This document shows positions 59,830 through 64,000 of a DNA stretch of 64,000 nt, piece after piece; position 1 is the first letter of the stretch; each line of letters begins with the position of its first letter. The stretch lies in the NCBI RefSeq assembly GCF_037038585.1, contig NC_092560.1, forward strand, positions 60,494,049-60,558,048, given 5' to 3'. The notes beneath the pieces are model-generated. The model worked only from the letters and a program-made list of their open reading frames with translations. It did no database searches and was not told the DNA's origin. The DNA is from Patagioenas fasciata. Taxonomy: Eukaryota; Chordata; Aves; Columbiformes; Columbidae. The position numbers and the translations under genes are program-made.

Positions 59830-62350
59830 TTCTATCAACTGACTTTGTGAATTATTTTCAAATTGACATTAAAAGTTATGTAACAGTGCCTTGAAGGAAA
59901 GAATTTGTTTACCCTAGTTAAATTCATTTTTTACTTTGCAGTATGTTTTTGAAAAGTTTAGAGGAAACCTGACGTAAAATCTGTTTTTCTAGTGAAAGAC
60001 TACTGAGCCTAATGCTTTTATCACAGTTGCCTTATTTTACATTCTGACTTGATGCTTTTTGTTTGAGCAGTAGGATGTATACAGGAAATGGAATAGCCTC
60101 TGTTTGATATATATGCAATAACAAGAAGAGTAGTTATGAGCAGTGTGAACTGACAATATTGTGTTTACAAATAATTCCAACAAATTTAACCATGAAGAAT
60201 CCATAAAGTGGAGAGTGAACTTATGCTTGGTGTCTTAGAGACACAAAATCAAACTCTCATTTCTTTTTATTTGTCCATACCCACAGATCTTGTTTTAAAC
60301 CCAAGTTGCTCATTTGCTTGAGTACCAAACTGTCTTTACTCAGATGTTATCTATAACCTTCTAGGTAGAAATTGCCAAAGATAATGTGATGTCCAGGTAA
60401 TTAATTTCTAAATGCAGATAATGCATCTGACCTAGATCCATCCCTTCTAATTTGGACATCTAAGTTTGGAACTATCTCCTTTGTTAATGGTTGGGGAATG
60501 GGGGGAAGGATTATTTTCCAGTAGAAAATGACAGCCTAAATGGAATCTGGAGTTAGGGTGATTCTCAGCTGCTGAGACAGTCTTAACTTTCTATAAAGCA
60601 CAAGGCATCAAAACATACTTAGAATGGTGTCAGTATTCATATGAAGACATACCTCTGCGCTTGACTTGGAAACTGAGATACGTACTGGTTTCACCTATCA
60701 GTTAACATTTTAAAGAAGACCTAAGGATATATCATTAGGTTGCATTCTACTGGGATCACAAACAGATGTAATATGACACTTAGTACATATTAATGTTGTC
60801 TCTACTGTGATAAGTAACACTTTATCTTTGCTGATTGCTTATTTGCCACAAGAGTGGAAATGAAATTAAATAATTAAAATAAACTGCACAGCAGCAACTG
60901 TACGTTTTTTCTGTTTTGGTAGTTTTGTTTGTGAGCATCTGTTTTCCCCCTAGCACAGGATAGTAAGACAGGCAGGCAGACTTTAGAAAGAAAATGGAGT
61001 CCTTTTAGCTGTAACCCTTTGGAATTTCTTGTACAGAAGTACCAGTCTAGGCAAAAATATCAAAGACTAAAGCTACCTGTTATCAATAAATAACTGCATT
61101 CTAAGCAGATGTAGGATGTGCAGCCACAAGGCTTGGAGAAAAACATACTGCCACAGAATAAGAGAATGAAGTCATATGTTTGCAATACCAAGCACTTCTC
61201 TGTTCTCCTAAATCTGTCATAGAAATTTTAAAGGCTGTATGTAGAAAAGTGAGAGGGTAATAACAGAGGGAGGCAAAGTTTGCAATTATTCCTAAAGAGA
61301 GGAATAAGATTATTTATGTCCTTTGCTGCTGATGGTCACAGAGTCTTCTAAAATGCATGCATACTTCTGGTGGCTATAAAGAAAAATATGTAGAACAATA
61401 CTGTTTAAAAAAAAATTGACAGCTTAAACACATACAATGGATTGGAAAAAATGATACCTGTAGAGCAAATAAAATACCAATAGCCTTCCCGTATTGTTTA
61501 ATGAATGTTGTTTAATCCCTGTAGTTCTAATTTTTCTGTGGATAGAGAGATCATAATAATCTCCAACATTTAAAAATATATTAGCCTTTAGATTACTTGA
61601 TAGATGGATGCCTACACTGTTATCCTCAGCTCCCACTAAGACCATCAGAAGTAATGAGGTCGTGCAGGTACTCTTTGAAACTTAAGAATTACTTTGGTTT
61701 TATGGTGATGTGGTTCTCTTGATGAGCTAACCTCACTTTGCCAATAGCTCAACTGTTATGTGCAGTTGCACAGTCAGGACTTGGGGTTGTTCTAGGTTCA
61801 AATGCAGTGGTTCTGCTCAGCAAATGTCCATGCGAATCTCTGTGAAAATTAAGTTGTATGACACAGAAATGAAGGAAACAAATTGTAAGAAAGAATCAGA
61901 AAAACGCTTTGAAGAAAGAAATCCCAGAAGATAAAACCAGCAATTCAGAAAAGTAGAGTGTATGTAAAAGAATGGACTGGCTTCTTTCCATCCAAATGCA
62001 TAGCGATATTAGAAAATGTGGTACAATTTGACACAACCTGCTTTGGAGAAATAAAAAAAAACATTTATGTTAAATCAGTTAACTTGGGGAAACTTCTGGA
62101 TCCATGTTTGTTAAGTCAGGCTGGACAGAAGGAACCACAAGTGTGCATAGCACCCTCAGATGTCATAATGGGGAAATAAGATGCTATGTTTGAAAGCAGT
62201 TGCGGTGATTTTCACTTTGACCAAGGCTCAGTCATTGACAGTGCAGGTGTATGCACTAATGAATATTCTGAGTTTCTTCCTGTAACACTTTAGACTTCCA
62301 GACGTTTGTAAGAATTTTACATTGCTTGGCTATTTTCTGGCATTAGTAAG
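59830..62350. other. Downstream of EMB, nothing recognised
   Basis: AT-rich sequence with short frames only. No gene or repeat family was recognised. Confidence 0.5.
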
Positions 62351-62512
62351 TGTGGCAGGATGCAAACCTCCCCCCTCTCCCCCTCCCTCCTTCAGTAGGC
62401 ACATCTCCCTCTCTCTCTGCTACTTGAGGCTAACAGCTTCTTTTGTTGGGCCCCAGAGCACCCTGGCCAGGGCCATTAGGAGAAGGGAGTGCCCAGGCAC
62501 CAGTGAACCACT

Positions 62513-62593
62513 GGGCACCTGCAGCCAGTGTGGGGGATGTTTGGAAGCTTCAGGGGCACCCCACAGCCGGTGTGGGGGTGCAGAGAAGCTTCT
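62513..62593 (+). repeat. Two-copy ~40-bp tandem repeat in the U3-like region
   Basis: Unit 1 (62513-62552) and unit 2 (62554-62593) both run GGGCACC...CAGCC(A/G)GTGTGGGGG...AAGCTTC. They may act as duplicated enhancer-type sequence, which is inference. Confidence 0.75.
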
Positions 62594-62624
62594 GGAATGC
62601 CTACAGTCAGGTCTGATCAGCCAG

Positions 62625-62632
62625 TATAAAAA
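62625..62632 (+). promoter_or_regulatory. TATA box of the LTR-like element
   Basis: CCAGTATAAAAACGGG is a strong TATA match, positioned after the U3-like repeats. Transcription would begin near 62655. Confidence 0.65.
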
Positions 62633-62795
62633 CGGGATTCTCGTCGAGACTCCACCCATTGTCACCGGTCTCTCGGGAGTACGAGTGAGCTGCTGCCGCC
62701 AAGAGCCCCCCTCCCCGGGATGGAGACTCCGCTTGCCTTGCCGCCACGTGTGTGAGTAAAACTTCTCACAGCATTGCAAGTGTATTTATACTTTC

Positions 62796-63142
62796 CGTGA
62801 ACGTTTGCACGTGTAACTTTCTGTGCTTAATATAAGCACGTGTAAAATTAATCCTCGCATAATCGCGAGTGTATTTATCCTTTCTGTGCACATATGCACG
62901 AGTAACTTTCTGTGTTTAATACAAGCACGAATAACTTTCTGTGCACATTTGCACACGTACTTTAAATTATTTCCTCACACAATCGTGAGTGTATTTTCCT
63001 CTCGTGCTTCCACATAAGCACGTGTAGTATTTCGTTCACATTTGCACGTGTAAGTAAATTAACCCTCGCAGGATTGCGAGTGTATTATAAATTTACCCTT
63101 GCAGAATCGCGAGCGTACACTTTCCGTACTCACTATGAGTAC
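62796..63142 (+). repeat. Array of about 12 short hairpins with compensatory stem changes
   Basis: Stem-loops lie at 62796-62811, 62823-62839, 62854-62869, 62886-62899, 62912-62928, 62941-62954, 62974-62989, 63003-63022, 63033-63048, 63065-63080, 63098-63113 and 63126-63142. One type is CTCGC-6nt-GCGAG, with variants CTCAC-GTGAG and CTTGC-GCGAG (wobble). The other is GTGC-based, for example GTGCTTA-ATA-TAAGCAC, GTGCA-CATA-TGCAC and CGTGCTT-6nt-AAGCACG. The last is GTACTCA-CTA-TGAGTAC. Stems are usually followed by TGTATT or GTAACTTTCTGTG-like linkers, so the array grew from tandem units. Confidence 0.8.
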
Positions 63143-63340
63143 CTGTATCTCTTTAAGAATAATCCCACACCATATTCAGGCAAGTGTGTACTCCTCCGGG
63201 ACTCAGAGACGGTTCCAGCATTGTTTTGGGTGAAGCCACGTGCATGCATACTGTGGACCTCCTGTTGTATTCCTCAACTGATATCCGAACCTATATTTAA
63301 GTCACTTTTGGAGTGCTAAAACCAAGTTTCTCACTGGCGT

Positions 63341-63346
63341 AATAAA
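63341..63346 (+). terminator. Polyadenylation signal of the LTR-like element
   Basis: AATAAA followed about 20 bp later by GTTGTTCCTTG-type sequence, close to the element's 3' boundary. Confidence 0.6.
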
Positions 63347-63409
63347 AGTTGTTTTGAACCCTGTTGTTCCTTGAACTGATCTCAGGGTGCCTCCGTGACA
63401 AGTAGTAAG

Positions 63410-64000
63410 TAACAAAGTGTGTGCAGAGAAAGGAGAGCAAGCTGTCTCCTAACTTACATTTTAGAAACGATACGAGCTGCTATTTCAGCTTGTATTGATA
63501 ATGGAGTACAGCAAACCTAGTAAAGGAGGACATTGTTCATTCAACATGGGTGTAGGTGTTATCTCAAGTTACCTGTGGGCTGCTTTAGGGCACTGTGTCT
63601 TACTGCACACAAAGCAAAGTGTGTGTACAAAGGAAAAGGCCCTAGAAAATGAGGGGTTAAGGGGAAGAAGAATTGTGGCTTTATAGAGAAGGGAAAGTTT
63701 ACTGTAAGATGCTATGCAGTTACCAGCTCTGTGCAAAATTTTACTGCAGAAGATGTGACAGTTTGCTGCTTGATGAAATAGATACCAAGCTATAGATAGT
63801 GAGGCTAATACTATTTCTGTCACTTCCCAAATATACGGTTATACCATAGATTAGGCAACACTTACAATAATACATTAGAAAAAGCTATCTTTGCCAATCC
63901 TAATGCCCTTTTCTAAGATCATGGTTGTAATATGTATGCTGAGCAGCAGAAAAAAAAAACAAAAACAAAAGCAAAACACGGTGGATTGTTTTACTTTTCC
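63410..64000. other. Right-hand flank, nothing recognised
   Basis: AT-rich unique-looking sequence with a short A/C-rich run near 63951-63975 and no supported gene. Confidence 0.5.

Larger units (their letters stand above)
62351..63400 (+). mobile_element. LTR-like element with TATA box, polyadenylation signal and internal hairpin array
   Basis: A CpG-containing unit of about 1050 bp starts TGTGGCAGG and ends CCGTGACA (TG...CA). A U3-like part holds a tandem pair of ~40-bp units (62513-62593) and CCAGTG-AAC-CACTGG (62500-62514). TATAAAAA is at 62625-62632 and AATAAA at 63341-63346, followed by a short U5-like end. The implied R region is about 700 bp and contains a series of hairpins. Target duplication is unclear: AGTAAG precedes the element, while AGTAGTAAG follows it, offset by three bases. 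No retroviral genes adjoin it, so it would be a solo LTR. Its composition contrasts with the AT-rich flanks. Class not assigned. Confidence 0.7.

Noticed and set aside
62322-62779. 145-codon plus-strand and 119-codon minus-strand frames
   Set aside because: They lie across the U3 and TATA region of the LTR-like element; overlapping opposite frames and no motif.

Overview
The window is vertebrate nuclear DNA, most likely from a bird. It is AT-rich, intron-dominated sequence with two CpG-rich promoter islands, no bacterial-type operons, and several 5'-truncated CR1 LINE copies whose 3' ends carry the ATACTGTG-type terminal repeat seen in birds. Avian-style LTR fragments are also present.

Two protein-coding genes can be read, arranged head to head and about 33 kb apart. 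(1) On the minus strand, the 5' end of PARP8: coding exon 1 (1805-1895) and coding exon 2 (1006-1060) lie in and beside a CpG island (about 1150-3050), and the rest of the gene runs off the left edge. (2) On the plus strand, a complete embigin gene (EMB): promoter island at about 34150-35120, start codon at 34704, ten coding exons ending at a TAA at 55115-55117, and a probable separate 3'UTR exon from 56297. The spliced reading frame is 381 codons. It has a signal peptide, a Thr/Ser/Gln-rich N-terminal extension made of three phase-1 exons, two Ig-like domains, a transmembrane helix with a buried Glu, and a short cytoplasmic tail. A divergent PARP8-EMB pair matches the human chromosome 5 arrangement as I recall it.

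The 3-34 kb intergenic stretch has no convincing coding sequence. It holds a solo LTR with a 5-bp target duplication (5179-5996), a degenerate long LTR-like repeat with a ~50-bp internal tandem repeat (about 19034-19910), and CR1 tails at 21890, 23744 and 25800. EMB intron 9 holds a second copy of the first LTR (from 52281) directly abutted by a longer CR1 with part of its reverse transcriptase (about 52888-53780). EMB introns 1 and 2 carry two diverged copies of an unidentified ~226-bp repeat.

The most unusual structure is near the right end. A roughly 1.05-kb LTR-like unit (62351-63400) has a TATA box, a polyadenylation signal, and between them an array of about a dozen short hairpins (62796-63142). 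The stems of these hairpins differ in sequence but largely keep their pairing. Other noteworthy points are a GC-AG intron in EMB required by the reading frame, and a 21-bp in-frame candidate microexon. All identifications are from sequence reading and recall; no searches were run.
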